64,000 bases of DNA from Brienomyrus brachyistius. Lineage: Eukaryota; Chordata; Actinopteri; Osteoglossiformes; Mormyridae. Position 1 is the stretch's first letter; each line of letters begins with the position of its first letter. Shown one piece after another: positions 1-29,638 of this stretch. The notes below the pieces were generated by a model that searched no databases, was not told the origin of the DNA, and saw only the letters and a program-made list of their open reading frames with translations. The stretch is from NCBI RefSeq assembly GCF_023856365.1, contig NC_064555.1:19106254-19170253 (forward strand). Direction: 5' to 3'. Position numbers and translations under genes: made by a program.

Positions 1-365
1 ACTCATTATTCTTAGTTGCAGAATTGGTGGTATTCTGATAATCTGCCATATTTCTTGGGAATCTGATAATATGCCTGATTTTCTACTACACAGGAGCTGT
101 ATTAGTGTAGCTTAATGTAAGTGTGACGTTTATGTAGCATTTGTAAGTGCTGAAATACTCAATGAGCCCATGTATTTGTAGTGTTTCCCCTAGGTTTACA
201 GCTTTGGGGGGGCAGACGGACACCAACAGGATTCATGGTGTTCATGTGTTTCTTTTAATGACAGCAGTAAAAAAAAAAAACACAGATTTTTTTTGTCTGC
301 TTTCAGGTGGTTGACGCGACATTTTCCGACACGCGCGCTCTGTCCGCTGGCGGGACTGTGCTCAC

Positions 366-432
366 CTGTGTGCGCGCACGTGTCTGTGTGCGCGCACGTG
401 TCTGTGTGCGCGCACGTGTCTGTGTGCGCGCA
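366..432. repeat. 18-bp CG-rich minisatellite
   Basis: The unit CTGTGTGCGCGCACGTGT is repeated three times and then partially (starts at 366, 384, 402, 420). It is alternating purine-pyrimidine and contains the palindrome GTGCGCGCAC, so it is a plausible Z-DNA or hairpin former. The open frames across it are low-complexity artefacts. Confidence 0.9.
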
Positions 433-860
433 TCGGGCGGAACTCTGCCATGCGCAGTATAGAGAGCAGAGAAGAATTGTAAACCCGCGACCACGTAGAG
501 ACAAAAATGACAAGCTGTTGTGTAAATAAGATAAATAACATAAGGCTGTTTACTTTGTTTAATAAAAGGACAATGTATAGACCTGTTCTATAGGAAAGGT
601 AATCACTGTTGTGATCTGGCGCTGTATAGAAAATAAAATTAAATAAGATTAACTTGACCTTCAAGGGGGGGCGGGAGGTGCCGTTGTGGGGGCGAAGCGC
701 CCTCCTAATATAATGGTAGGGGAAATACTGTATATATATATGTAAATGTGGCTTTGACCACATTGTATTTACTTAAGGTGGGGTACAACTAATGGTGAGG
801 TTGAATACATTTTATAGTACAAACAAGGTATTTCTGTGTTTTTGTAACAGCTTAGGTTTA

Positions 861-1078
861 TTCAGTTCAATTCCATTTTATTTGTGTAGCACATTTTCAC
901 AACATTACATTGTTTCAAAGTGCTTTACATTATCCCTGCCCAAAGCCCCCAGAGAGCAACCCAGAGGCAACAGTGGCAAGGAAAAACTCCCCAGAAGGAA
1001 GAAGCCTTGGGAGGAACCAGAATCAAAGGGGGAGCCCATCCTCCACGGGCCGGAAGAGGAAGTTAAATGAACAAAGTT
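861..1078 (-). mobile_element. LINE 3'-end fragment (antisense)
   Basis: The stretch begins with TTCAGTTCAATTCCATTTTA, then gives the blocks CAAAGTGCTTTACATTATCC, GGCAAGGAAAAACTCCC and GGGAGGAACCAGA. Near-identical blocks recur at 58018-58215 and, more diverged, at 27228-27420. The 27228 copy continues into antisense reverse-transcriptase coding sequence, so these are 3' ends of a fish non-LTR retrotransposon family, all with the 3' tail toward low coordinates. Confidence 0.75.
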
Positions 1079-1117
1079 CAGATTTATAAATGTAAATCCA
1101 GAACGATTGGCAGCAGG

Positions 1118-1300
1118 GCAGGCATCTGGGTTTCCTGCCAGTACTCCAGCTTCCTGCTTCAGCCTAAAGACATGCAGTGCGGCGAAGTGGTGTCTCTAAA
1201 TGCCCCATAATTAGGGGCAGTGCTATCTGATGCATCCCATGCTTTTTTTGGTGCTTGTGTTGGTGAAGGTGTGCATGTCTTTGCCCTGTGGCAAGTCATT
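1118..1300 (+). repeat. SINE-like dispersed repeat (AAAGACATGCAG family)
   Basis: TTTCCTGCCAGTACTCCAGC is followed by CCTAAAGACATGCAG and GGTGTCTCTAAATG. This order matches a very common fish dispersed repeat. Diverged copies appear at 30031-30195 (opposite strand) and 44695-44900. The boundaries are estimated. Confidence 0.5.
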
Positions 1301-1689
1301 CCTAATGATGGCAGCTTGCACTTTGTCCTGGAGACATCAGATATAGTACAAGATTGATGGCCGATGTCAGAATGTTACTATCTTTCACGTGGTTTGTATC
1401 CTGAAATAGATTACAGTAAATGAAAAGACAAACCAAGATGAAGAATGAAAAAGAATTCTTTTAAGAAAAACTGCATTTCTGTGTGTCTTCCAGGACCAGC
1501 AGAACATTGACACTGCGATGGAAAGTCAAGGTAGGAGAGCATCTCGCTTATGGTGATGGACGGTGACACTGTCACTGAGCAGTGAGGACTGCATGGTTTT
1601 GTTAAGGGAATGAAATGCTTGGAGTAAATGGTCAGGTCGCTAGCCCACTGAGCCACACTCTGCCATTAAATTTGTAGAGATAAATCATA

Positions 1690-2620
1690 AAATAAAACTG
1701 AATTCTACAGTGAACAGGCAGCCAGTGAAGAGAAGCTAGAATTGAAGTGATGTGATCCCTTTTTTTAGTGCTGGTAAGAAGTCGAGCTGCAATATTTTGA
1801 GCAAGCTGTAAATGTGATAATGAGAGCTGATTAATACTTAGATTGAGTTACAGTAATCATTGAGATTAAATAAAAGCATGAACAATTCTCTCTTATGCAT
1901 GCAGTGGAATAAAGTGTTTCATTCTGGTAATGGATCTTAAGTGGAAAAAGCTGCATCTGATCACAGAATTAACTTGTTTGTCAAATTTGTGGTCTGAGTC
2001 TGAAATCATTTCTAAATTCCTGTGGCTTCACAGATGATGAAAAGTGCATAATGGAATTGGTGAGACCTAAAACATGGTTGAAGGACTAAAAATGATCTAC
2101 TCTGATTTGCTCTCTTTTATTTGAGGAACGTTTTCTGCCATCCACATTTTAATATCTTCCAGACAGTTGGCTAAACTTTTTAAGGTGCTCAAGTCATTAG
2201 ACTGTAAGGGAACATAGAACTGTGTATCGTCTGTATATCAGTAAAATGAGATGTTACATTTAATAATGTTCTCTAAAGGGAGCATCTGTATAGGGAAGAG
2301 CACAGGCTCCAAGACGGAATACTGTGGAACCCCACAGGAAATGGCTGCATGGCCAGAACAGCAACTCCCAATATTTACATTGAATGTTCCTCCTGCCAAT
2401 TATGAAATAAACCAGTTAAGAGCAGTGCCCTTAATGCCAATATTTTCCAGATGCTTTATTATGCTGTGGTCTGCTGTGTCGAAAGCCATACTTTGGTCTA
2501 ATAGCAATAAGAGTACACAGTTACTGGAGTCTACTACTGAAAGTGTAGCATTGGACACCTTCAAGAGGGCAGCTTCAGTGCAATGAAGTGATTGAAAATC
2601 AGATTGAAATGGATATCACA
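1690..2620 (-). mobile_element. Decayed LINE reverse-transcriptase region (antisense)
   Basis: On the + strand the text reads as the antisense of a fish non-LTR reverse transcriptase. AGGGAGCATCTGTATAGGGA followed by GGAATACTGTGGAACCCC lines up with the GTPQ-type block at 28180-28240. 'GTCTGCTGTGTCGAAAGCCA' lines up with 'CAACTGTGGCAAAAGCTGCA' near 28370. No long frame survives. It may be the upstream part of the same insertion as 861-1078. Confidence 0.6.
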
Positions 2621-2785
2621 GCTAGCCAGAAAAGAGAACTGGGAAAGAACTACCTTCTATGCTTCTAATTCTTTTTTTATATAAATTGCAGTTTTGAAAT
2701 GAGGGTTCTGGGACCAAGATTTGTTTTTTTTTTTTAAGCAGAGGTTGAACAATACCATACTCAAAACAAAAATGAACAATATTGG

Positions 2786-3235
2786 ATGTTAAGGTCAGGT
2801 CAGGTTTGGGGGCATACACTGATACAGTGCCTTGCCACGGCCACCACACGACGAAACTCCTCAGGATCCCAGTTGGTGAGCCCCCAGGCCGACACGCAGT
2901 CCAGTCTCACCCTCCAGAAATGGCCGTCTACCTACCACAGCCTGCTGTTACGTGTGCGTCCCCTTGGCCTAACGAGGATTTTGCGAGTTGGATCAACCCC
3001 AGGGAAACTCACCACATGGCCGTAGTGCCGTAACTGACACTCATTCACAATGCAGGCAATTCGGCTCATTTGGGACTCCCTGAGCAACCGCTTGCTCGAC
3101 AGTCAAACCAGCGGTACCCAAGGATTCTTCGAAGAGACAGTAACAAAAGGACTCCAGTGTTCGTCTTAGCTTACTGGATAGAGTCCATGTCTCAGAGTGA
3201 TACAGCAAGCCAGGAAGCACCAGACCTGCTAAGGA
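2786..3235 (-). mobile_element. LINE fragment, C-terminal RT region, with (GGTCA)n tail
   Basis: Reading the minus strand around 3030-2950 gives QLRHYGHVVSFPGVDPTR, the conserved segment downstream of the reverse transcriptase in a widespread fish LINE. The neighbouring CAAACCAGCGGTACCCAAGG and GGGACTCCCTGAGCAACCGC blocks recur at 38960-39020. Both copies end (3' side, low coordinate) in GGTCAGGTCAGG, so this is one family with a pentanucleotide tail. Stops and indels make it dead. Confidence 0.75.
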
Positions 3236-3385
3236 GACATTGATAATAGATAATAGAATACTTAATTATATCAGTGGTTTCTTTGGTTAGTATTGGAGGA
3301 ACGATATCTAGGGAGCAGGACAAGAGCTTCATATCTGTTACATCTACGAGAGTGGGAAGGGAGCTAGCAAAATCATTGCATCAGA

Positions 3386-3562
3386 CTGCTTAAGGACAGC
3401 CTTACACCCCGTATTCACAACAAGCTGCTTAAGGACAGCCTTACACCCGGTATTCGCAACAAGCTGCTTAAGGACAGCCTTACACCCGGTATTCGCAACA
3501 AGCTGCTTAAGGACAGCCTTACACCCGGTATTCGCAACAAGCTGCGTAAGGACAGCCTTACA
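3386..3562. repeat. 39-bp minisatellite, about 4.5 copies
   Basis: Unit starts are at 3386, 3425, 3464, 3503 and 3542. The core is CTGCTTAAGGACAGCCTTAC followed by ACCCGGTATTCGCAACAAG. The first and last copies are diverged. The period is a multiple of three, which produces an 80-codon minus-strand open frame with repeating NTGCKAVLKQLVA; I do not regard it as a gene. Confidence 0.95.
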
Positions 3563-3639
3563 GTCAATGCTGGCTGGTAGATTCAAAGCAGACTGTGTGA
3601 TACCTGCTCTTATCGAGTTAACCTTTCTTGGAAAGAATG

Positions 3640-5230
3640 TTTCAAAATCTTCACATAATTTAACAGACTTGGTGAGAGTGTAACAGGTTTATTATGGACT
3701 CGGTAGTTTTAAATAAAACATTTTGCCTTTGAAAATTTACCGAATAAAAGGTTGAGAAGATTTCCTTGTGATGTTTTAATTTTAAGTCATCAATTTTTAT
3801 GTCATCAGAGAAAGCATGAGTAAGTCGGGTGAAATGTGTTTTTTGAATTTTCGTTCTGCTTTCCTACATTCCTGCCTCAGGACTTTGGTTGTCAGGGTCA
3901 GTACTGTCTGACCTGGCTCCTTGTGTATCTTCCTCATTTGGCCAGTAGGTGTCACTTGTCATCCTAACTTCCTCTGTCTTTGAATCCCTTAGCCCTAGTG
4001 TGTTTACTCCTGCTCCTTGACCACCACACAGCTCAGTGGGTCACTGGTCATGATTAAAAGGCTTACTTGGAACCTGCCATATCTGTTTAATTGTATTTAC
4101 TGCATTTGGTTCCCCAGTGTTAATTTTCTGTCTTTGGTTTTCTTGTCCTAAGTTTGCCCTGCTTGTGTTCTGTTCTGCTTGTGCTTTTCTTATCCTCTTT
4201 TTGTATCCCCTTTGTGTGGTTTGTTTCCTAGTTTTTGTGTTCCCTGATTCCTCATTTCTTTCGTTAATTGTTTCTGGTTCCACCTGATGCTTATTGTCCT
4301 GTGCTTTCATTGATTGGTTAATTAGTTATTGTACTCACCTGTTCTGCATTATGTCTTCTTACCTTTGTGTGTAGTTAAGTGCCTGGTCCTGCTTTGTTCT
4401 CTAGTCAGTCATTGTTCATATTGTTCATATCATCTGTACCCTTGCCTGTTCTCGACCCCTTGGGTATTTGTTAGTCTGTTCTCTTCCCTCATAAACCCCT
4501 TTGTCTCGGAGCCATAAGTGAATTGTTACCTTCTTTACACCTGCACCATGCCCCCCCCCCGACATTTGGTAGTGTCATTGAACTGGCTTTGGCCTAGTCA
4601 GCCCTGGCTGGGAAATGTTTGACAGTACGAGTGCTGAGACTGCAGCGTTTTGCCCTTGTCTGTCTGATGTGTAAAGGTCACTCCCAGTGAGAACGGCCAC
4701 GTACAAAATGAGTGATTTCATGGAGCCAGAGAGCTTACACAGTCTACAGCTGATCCACTGTAGTGTTGTCTGCTGCTGATATTGACTGCCTCCGTTGTCC
4801 AGAATCCAGTTGTGTGGGTTTTTTTGTATTATGGAGTCTTTCCATTTCCGGAAGTTGTTTGTCCCATAGTGCCAAAAATCTAAATTTGTCACCCGTCACA
4901 CTTTACGCAAAAGACATTCTTGCTGGAACTAGTCAGTGCTCCGACTCGCATTCATGTTATCATGCTTGGATTAGTGACACTCATTTATACCACAGAAATG
5001 TAGTAAGAGGGATATGGGAAAATGTGTGTGTCACTGTAAATGTCGGGCTGACGGTGCTCACTGTCCTGTGTGTGTCGATCAGCACTTCTCACTGCGTAAG
5101 GTGCCCACCCCCAGGCCTCCTCCCTGAGATGCATCTGGCACCTTCTTGGCAGGTGCTGCACAGCTTAACTGTGGCTCACAGGCTAGTCTGGAGCTGGCTG
5201 TGGTCAGACTGGGGTAATGAGAGCTGCTGA
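3640..5230. other. Intergenic stretch, no gene seen
   Basis: It is T/C-rich around 3890-4540 on the + strand, with phrases resembling fish LTR or SINE debris, but I could define no terminal repeats. A run of 10 C occurs near 4551. The open frames (for example 4763-5230) show no recognisable protein. Confidence 0.4.
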
Positions 5231-5922
5231 GTGGCGTCCACTTCAGCGCTTTTCCTTCACACCAAGTACACTACTTTTGGTACTTTCGCTTTTCCATTGA
5301 CTTCTGGTTGAGTACCAGTACCGAAAGTACCAGACCAGCTGGGGTACTTCTTTGCTACTCTTGGGGTGGGACTTGGACCGCCTTCTTTGGTTATGCAAAT
5401 AGCCTGCCGCCTTGAAAACTGTTGCAAAAAATATTAATGCTAAATGAAGTAAAAAAAAAATAATAAAAAAATGCAATTTGGTCATAAGAACATTTACAAC
5501 AAAAAGATCTGGATGGCACGACGACATTAAAGTATTTTGTTGAATATACTAATGCAGCACAAAATTTGGGGGTATTTATAAAACAAAAAAGGAGTTCACA
5601 AATTTCTCACAAACCCGTCTTCGAGTGATTTTAAACAGCACGGAAAGCACATGCAGCACACACAAAAAACGCGGAGGTAAACTTATTTTTAAACATTTAA
5701 GAATCTATAAAAGGAATAATAATTTAAATTTCAAAGCTTGCTAATTTTTTTTCTATGACAGAGTAAAAATGTTTTAGCGAATCTTTAACCCCCTGCTATA
5801 ATGTACATACAGAATTGAAAGTAAGATAAAACCTTATTTTAATAGCCGACTAGCAATGTAAGAATTGGATGTGCATAACATGTGATATTGGAATTAATAA
5901 TGTGCATCATCCAGCCCTATAA

Positions 5923-5995
5923 TACAGTTGTGGTCAGAAGTTTACATGAATGTCATATTAATCCAAAATAAATTCAAACTTCTGCGACCAATTCT
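5923..5995. mobile_element. Possible Tc1-type terminal remnant / short hairpin
   Basis: TACAGTTGTGGTCAGAAGTT resembles the outer terminal inverted repeat of fish Tc1 elements. Fifty bases on, AAACTTCTGCGACCA is an approximate inverted copy of TGGTCAGAAGTTT. No transposase lies between them. This is either a solo terminal remnant or a very short MITE. Confidence 0.35.
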
Positions 5996-7008
5996 TGCTT
6001 GTAAAAATCGATGAAGATGTATGTTGTGTAATCATTCCACCCTGGGAAAAGAACGGTTCAAATAAATCATTAAAAGCCCAAAATTAATGACCGTCCAGTA
6101 GAGGAAAACCAACACCTGGAAGTACCGTATTTTCAGTGCTTTCTCGAACTACCGAATGTTCGGTACCTGGTGTGGCAGAAAAAGACCCTTATTCGTTGGC
6201 CAGTTGCATTGCATTTGTCTTGTCTTCATATCAGTAGATTTCTATCTACTAGAGAAAACAGGCCTTCCTGTTTCACTACTAACTGGTGCTCAGCTCTGCA
6301 TTCCAGAAATTCTGATCTCTGCTAAGACTTTTGCCCTCTGAGGCTGTTTCACCTCCAGGGAATTGAATTGCTAAACACTCTACTGGGGATGTAGTCTGTC
6401 TTCCCTTCTGTCTATCACATCTTTTTGCTTTGCTATTAATGAACAACAGTCATTCATATTTCTTTGACTGTCCCCCCCCTTTGCCCAGGGGATTGTGGGT
6501 AGGTCTTGGGCTTCCAATGTTTAGCAGAGGAGACTGTGGCTCTGCCTCAGCCGAAAGATGTGATATAAACGGTAAACAATACACCATAATGCCGCCTGTG
6601 TGGGAAAAGGAGCAGGGAAGCTCTCCCTGACGGCCGTGAGCCCCGACCACACATCCACCTGGTTTCAGACTGCCTGTCCAGTCGGCGCCATGGTGACTGG
6701 ATAGTAATGCTGTGAGAGAGCTGGCTGCTGATATGGTTTTTTTTTGGACCCCTTTTTATTCTCGCTGTTGTTTTTCTGTTTCTCTGTTTCCCAAGAAAAG
6801 TATAACCAGTTGCATGTCTTCGCAACTCGGATATGTTACCTCACACAGTTGACAAACTGGTTGATGAGAGAATGCATTGTTTTTCTGTTTTTTTTTTTTT
6901 TTTATGTCACTACTTCCTAGTCAGGCAGATTGAAACACCCACACCCACACAAACATAGGACGGAGACTTAGTGTTCATTAGGCCACTCCTATGTGGCGCT
7001 TTTGTTAG

Positions 7009-7018
7009 TGGGCGGGGC
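7009..7018 (+). promoter_or_regulatory. GC box upstream of phactr4 exon 1
   Basis: TGGGCGGGGC fits the Sp1/KLF GC-box consensus. It lies 419 bp before the phactr4 start codon, at the edge of a GC-rich stretch (7260-7830). The transcription start itself cannot be placed, and the GT/GA microsatellite lies between. Confidence 0.4.
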
Positions 7019-7169
7019 CTCACTGAGTGATCCTGAATAGACCTCTACTGCCCTTCTGTTCTACTCGCAATTCTCAATTCCTTCTTTCTAAGCTTTGTTC
7101 TCAGGGCAGCTGCAGACAGAAATGCTGTAACTTGGCATATTGCTGCATGGTGTTGTGGGTCTGTAGTCA

Positions 7170-7202
7170 GGTGTGTGCGTGTGTGTGTGTGTGTGTGCAG
7201 GT

Positions 7203-7248
<46 letters not shown>

Positions 7249-7252
7249 GAGG
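7170..7252. repeat. (GT)n-(GA)n compound microsatellite
   Basis: GTGTGTGCGTGTGTGTGT runs into GTGTGAGAGAGAGAGAGAGA and an A/G-only stretch. It sits in the presumed 5' leader or proximal promoter of phactr4. Purine/pyrimidine mirror stretches like this can form H-DNA. Confidence 0.9.
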
Positions 7253-7436
7253 ATTGGAGCGAGTGTCAGGTGAGGGCGGGGGGAAGAGAGCCATGGGTGT
7301 TGGCACTCAGGAGTCAGGTCTTAGGTTACAGTAGCGCTAGAGGCGAAGGGCGGGTGGCTTCGGTTCACTCCTGTGCCTGCAGTCCGCTCAGTGTCCCCTG
7401 GGGCGGCCGGTCGGCGGCGGCGGCGGGCCTGCTAGC

Positions 7437-24627
<17,191 letters not shown>

Positions 24628-24996
24628 AGCTTCTTCCTACTAGAATGTGTGAAGAAACCAAATGGACCAAATTTTTAAGATGTGGAGCACTGAAACTCAG
24701 GAGTCCCTCAATGAGTTACTTTCATAAATGGTAGCAGTGATGTCACTGATGATGTCACCAGCCACCATGTCAGTGGTGGAAGTGGAAGGTCAGAGCACAG
24801 CTTGGTGGTGGGTGGTGCCTGGGCGTTGTGGGTGAGCCATGTGCCAATGCCAGCTGGGACAGCAGTGATTGGCTGAAGAGTGAGGAGCAACTCCCTACCC
24901 CAGGAGAAGGTGCAGCTGGATGTGTTTCATTCTCTTCTCTTTTTCATCTGTCCTGGAACATTTAACAGCACCACCAACCAAAACTTTACTCAGAAT

Positions 24997-25002
24997 AATA
25001 AA
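24997..25002 (+). terminator. phactr4: Candidate poly(A) signal of phactr4
   Basis: AATAAA, 370 bp after the stop codon. It is the first canonical hexamer downstream. Alternative, more distal sites are possible. Confidence 0.5.
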
Positions 25003-25201
25003 AGGTGAATATAACAGAAATGCTCAACATCATTTGGTGAATAAGAGATGGACCTGAAGTGGAGGATCATGGGATGTGACATTTAGGTATTAGAGTTTTG
25101 GGGCACTTGAGTGTCAGTAGGTTGGAGTCTTATTTTGAAGTCTGAAAGACGTAAGTAGAAGGAAAAAACAACCACAAGACAACAAGGCCTTGTTCACTTC
25201 T

Positions 25202-25850
25202 AGGAGGTGCTGTACACTAACAGGGCCTTTTTCCTCCTGTAGGAGGTGCTGTGCTGTACACTAACAGGGCCTTTTTCCTCCTGGAGGAGGCGCTGTGCTG
25301 TATACTAATAGAGCCCTTTTCCTCTTGGAGGAGGTGCTGTGCTGTACACAAGTAGAGCCCTTTTCCTCTTGGAGGAGGTGCTGTGCTGTACACTAACGGG
25401 GCCTTTTTCCTCCTGGAAGAGGTGCTGTGCTGTATACTAATAGAGCCCTTTTCCTCTTGGAGGAGGTGCTGTGCTGTACACAAGTAGAGCCCTTTTCCTC
25501 TTGGAGGAGGTGCTGTGCTGTACACTAACAGGGCCTTTTTCCTCCTGGAGGAGGCACTGTGCTGTATACTAATAGAGCCCTTTTCCTCTTGGAGGAGGTG
25601 CTGTGCTGTACACTAACAGGGCCTTTTTCCTCCTGGAGGAGGCACTGTGCTGTATACTAATAGAGCCCTTTTCCTCTTGGAGGAGGTGCTGTGCTGTACA
25701 CAAACAGGGCCTTTTTCTGTCTCGGAGGTGCTGTGCTGTACACAAGCAGGGCCCTTTTCCTCCTGGAGGAGGCGCTGTGCTGTACACAAGCAGGGCCCTT
25801 TCCTCCTGGAGGAGGTGCTGTGTTGTAGACTAATAGGACCTTTTTCCTCC
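25202..25850. repeat. 44-bp minisatellite, about 15 copies
   Basis: The unit is GGAGGAGGTGCTGTGCTGTA plus CACTAACAGGGCCTTTTTCCTCCT. Copies differ at positions such as ACTAATAGAGCC, ACAAGTAGAGCC and ACAAGCAGGGCC, and pairs of variants alternate, suggesting higher-order duplication. It lies 200 bp beyond the candidate phactr4 poly(A) signal. The YSTAPPPRGKG-type open frames on either strand are artefacts. Confidence 0.95.
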
Positions 25851-25859
25851 TAAGCTGCC

Positions 25860-26800
25860 TGTGACCAGTAACAATGGGTTTTGCCTGCACATCCCAACCA
25901 CCCACAACACAAGCCTAGATATGAGTATTTATAATTGTTAAAAACTAAATGAATTCTTCCTTCCTGCACTTAATTGAAAGAGGGAGAAATATTTTAGTGG
26001 TGAAAGAGAATGGATCCAGTTTTAATTTAAGAAGATGAAACCTTAATATGAGTTTTAACATAACAGTCAGAGCCAGATTTTAAAATACAAGTGCACAGCA
26101 AAACTACACAGGAAAAAAAGAGAGCAAACCATTCTTACGTGTGGAAACATTGCAGGTGGGTATGCATTAGCCTCAATGCAGATTTGTGCATAGATGACCT
26201 TGTTTTTAGCTCACAGAGTAAAGTGTTGCGGCGGTGCCCTTGTGAATTACTGTTGCTCATCTTTTGTATATATTTTCAATGCAGAATTTATCTGCAGTTA
26301 AGCTGTTAACTTCCCTATGGGTTCCTTGGACTCTGATTATAAACCTTCATTTCACATTGTGGTGTGTGTGTTTCTTGCATTTAAATGTTATCAACATTCA
26401 GACCTTATAAACTGTAGTTTTGTTTCATATTTATGTGTGTGGATTAACAATGGCCATCAATGTCATGTCTTTTAAAGGGTAAATGCGTGCAGCATCCCTT
26501 TGGCCTGGTGAATTACTGGATTGTGAACCTAGAAAGGGGGAGACACGGTCCTCCTTAGCCCTGAGCGATGTGGTTCCCAGTGCCCATGCTTGGAACCTCT
26601 ATTAGAAGGATGGCCATACTGCATGACTGTGTTACACAGCAAGTTATTTACTGAATAACTGGCATGGCTGACAAAGGGTAAATCTGTGTTTCTTCTCAGT
26701 AGTATCCTTCTGTTCCTGTGCAGTACCGCCATAACAGACGAGGACAGCTTATCTGCACTCCAAGCTTTTACATGCGGTCAGCATTTCTTCCTCTTACGGG
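25860..26800. other. Intergenic stretch, nothing recognised
   Basis: AT-rich, without terminal repeats, long frames or RNA gene signatures that I can see. Confidence 0.4.
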
Positions 26801-26809
26801 ATCCTCGGT

Positions 26810-26966
26810 GCAGACCTGTCCTCACCTTCCAGGGAAAAGGCTCCCTTGGCTGGTGCCCTACATCACGGGTGCAGACCCATCCTCACCTTCCAGGGAAAAG
26901 GCTCCCTTGGCTGGTGCCCTACATCACGGGTGCAGACCCATCCTCACCTTCCAGGGAAAAGGCTCC
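26810..26966. repeat. 61-bp tandem repeat, about 2.6 copies
   Basis: GCAGACC starts at 26810, 26871 and 26932. Each unit contains CCTCACCTTCCAGGGAAAAG and, in the first two, GGCTCCCTTGGCTGGTGCCC. Near-identical copies imply recent duplication. Confidence 0.95.
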
Positions 26967-27856
26967 TGAAATAGATTTTTTGCTAATTTCCTGGAAGAAC
27001 AAACGGAACAAACTTCGCAAGATGCATCACGAAATTTGAGAAAAATGCCACTGCAAGTGTTTCTGGCCACGACAATCGCAAAAATGTTCCTTGGAATCCT
27101 GTAGGGACAGACTATTACTCGCCTCACTCTGCAGGATCCCTGGCAGCTGGTATCCGTTTCAGCAACAATAACAAAACAACATGTCTTTCAATGACTCTCA
27201 TATTTCGTTTTCATTAGCAAGAATGTACTTTCAATTCAGTTCAATTCAATTTATTTTTATATAGCGCCTTTCACAACAGAGTCATCCTGAGGCGCTTTAC
27301 ATGGATGTGTTGTGATACTTTCTTAAATCATGTTTAATGTAATACAGGGAAAAAGGAAGGAAAGAAATTAAATAAGGAAAGCCAGATGGCAATAGAGGAG
27401 AGGAACCAGAAACTCTGGGGGTCCAAGGTCAACTGGTCCCATTCTCGATGTCACCACTCTGTGGGACTGAACCAGGACTCCAGCTCAGATGGTGCCCATC
27501 CCGGGCGCCATCCAGACACATTGGAAAGAAGAAAGCATGGATGGTCAGAACCTTCGTTCACACATAAATGGACAAGCATAGTAGATAAAAATGGCATGTA
27601 CAGCAGCACCAATAGCCATAGTTACAGTCTGTAAGCTAAACTGAAGTAATAGGTCTTCAGTTGAGATTTAAAGACTGAGACTGAATCAACATCCCGAACA
27701 TAGGCTGGTAAACCATTCTGCAATACAGAGGCCTGTAGCAGAATGCTTTACCTCCCACTGTCACTTTATTCATAATTGGAATGACAAGGAAACCTGCATT
27801 CTGTGACCTGAGTGAATGCTTGTAAACTTGAAGTAATTCTGTAACATAGGCAGGAG

Positions 27857-28327
27857 CTAGACCTTTAAGTGCCTTGTATGTAAATAGGATAACTTTGAAC
27901 TCAGCTCTAAACCTAACAGGAAGTCAATGCAGGGAACTAAGAGTGTGGAGATTATAAAATTCATATCTGCAGACTTACTTCCAAACAGCAGAACCTCGGT
28001 TTTCTGAGCGTTTAATGATAAAAAGTTTTCAGCCATCCAGGTCTTGACTTCGTTAAACCAATTAGCTAAAGTGACAATAGATGCAGTGTCATTAAGGGTA
28101 ACCGAAATGTATATTTGGGTGTCGCTGGCATAGGAGTGATAGCTAACTTTATCTTTTTTCATTATGTTTCCTAATGGCAGCATGTACAGAAAAAACAATA
28201 GAGGATCAAGCACTGGTCCCTGTGGTACTCCGTATATGACTGGTGACGATGGAGTATCTGACAGCTGACCATACTGACAACGATTAGTCAAATATGATTT
28301 GAACCACTTTAACACCGTTCCACCCAA
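27857..28327 (-). pseudogene. Reverse transcriptase fragment of the 27228-29640 LINE
   Basis: A 156-codon minus-strand frame with GVPQGPVLDPLLF, then SYASDTQIYISV and WMAENFLSLNAQKTEVLLFG, the characteristic RT palm and thumb blocks. The second palm motif has Ser in place of the first Asp, so the enzyme would be inactive. The upstream RT half is in another frame at 28405-28701. Confidence 0.85.
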
Positions 28328-28404
28328 CCCAACCGCAATTCTAAGTCTTTGTAATAGGATAGAATAGTCAACTGTGGCAAAAGCTGCACTAAGGTCCAGA
28401 AGAA

Positions 28405-28701
28405 TTAGGAGTCAGCATCAGTTGTCATTATGTCATTTACGACTTTACTCAAGGCAGTTTCAATGCTGTGTCTCGGGCGGAAGCCCGACTGGAAACAATC
28501 CAGTATGTTGTGTCTCTCCAAGTATGACTGAAGTTGAGCAGCAACAATCTTCTCCAGAACTTCTGACAAAAACTGTATGTTAGAAATAGGTCTGTAATTG
28601 CTGAGCTCATGTGGATCCAATCTTGGCTTCTTCAGTAGTGGCCTGATTACTGCAACTTTAAGTTGGTGAGGGACATCACCTGATGACAGGGACGTATTCA
28701 T
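28405..28701 (-). pseudogene. N-terminal reverse transcriptase fragment of the same LINE
   Basis: The frame contains VAVIRPLLKKPRLDPHELSN, then YRPISNIQFLSEVLEKIVA and FQSGFRPRHSIETAL, the N-terminal RT blocks of L2/CR1-type elements. It is separated from the RT core (28327-27857) by a frameshift. Confidence 0.85.
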
Positions 28702-29422
28702 TATGGCAGTTATAGGTCTTACCAGAACACCCAGGGATTCTTTAAGAGGCTTAGCGAGGATTGGATTCAGTGGACAAATGGTTGATTTGATCTTAGTTAT
28801 TATAGTTTTTCCCTATTGTTCATTCATTGACAAAAACATTAAGGGTGTGTTCACGTTCCATTTGCATCTAACTTAATTGTGAGCTATTTTGAAGTCTAAT
28901 GTTTGTAATTTTATTATTAAAGAAGTTCATAAAATGTTCACTTCTGAAATTACTCAGTAGCAGAGGTTCTGCCTTATTTGTTAGATGAGCTATTGTCATA
29001 AATATGTAGCGAGAGTTATTTCTATTGCGATCAATTAGGTTAGAATAATAGGCTGAATGAGCCCTCTAAAGGACTTGCTTGTATTGTTGCAGGCTGGCAG
29101 ACCATGCCGACTTGAACAGTTCTTCACCTGTGGATTTCCATTTGTGCTCCAATCTGTGGCTCTCCTACTCACATGAGTGTGTGTGATCATTAAACCATGG
29201 GGAATGTCTGGTGGTTTTTACCACCTTATTTTTCAAAGGAGCTGTTTCATCTAAAATCTAACCAACCACTGTATTGAAGTCATGGGTGACTTCACTGCCA
29301 TCTGTACTAGTTCACATTACACACTGCATTAATAAATCGTAGGGAATTTTGATCATGTAGGTGACGTATCCTGATAATCTTTTCTGCGATAGTCAAAGAG
29401 GGTGGCTCAATCACGAAGGTGA

Positions 29423-29638
29423 TTAGAAAATGGTCGGAGAAGGAGAAACGGATACATGATGAGCATGAACTCTGTGAGTAATAATCAAGTCTAGTGTATG
29501 ACTGTGAACATGCGTTTGTCCTGTTGCGTGTTGGTCACATTCAATAGAGTCCAAGAGGGACAGGAATCTTTTGCTGAAGGCATCAATCTCTATGTCCACA
29601 TGTATATTGAAGTCTCCAAGTATTATAATATTCTCCAT
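29423..29638 (-). pseudogene. Endonuclease fragment of the same LINE
   Basis: ENIIILGDFNIHVD is the Asp-Asn catalytic block of apurinic-type endonucleases, and HTLDLIITH is a later conserved block. It marks the 5'-most recognisable part of the insertion. Confidence 0.75.

Noticed and set aside
5240..6180. Possible hAT element with GTACCAGTACCGAAAGTACC near one end
   Set aside because: The right side has related GGTACCGAA words, but ends and duplications could not be fixed, so I did not list it as an element.
25202..25850. CRISPR-like regular repeat
   Set aside because: The 44-bp units are contiguous with no unique spacers, and the genome is vertebrate. The same applies to the other arrays.
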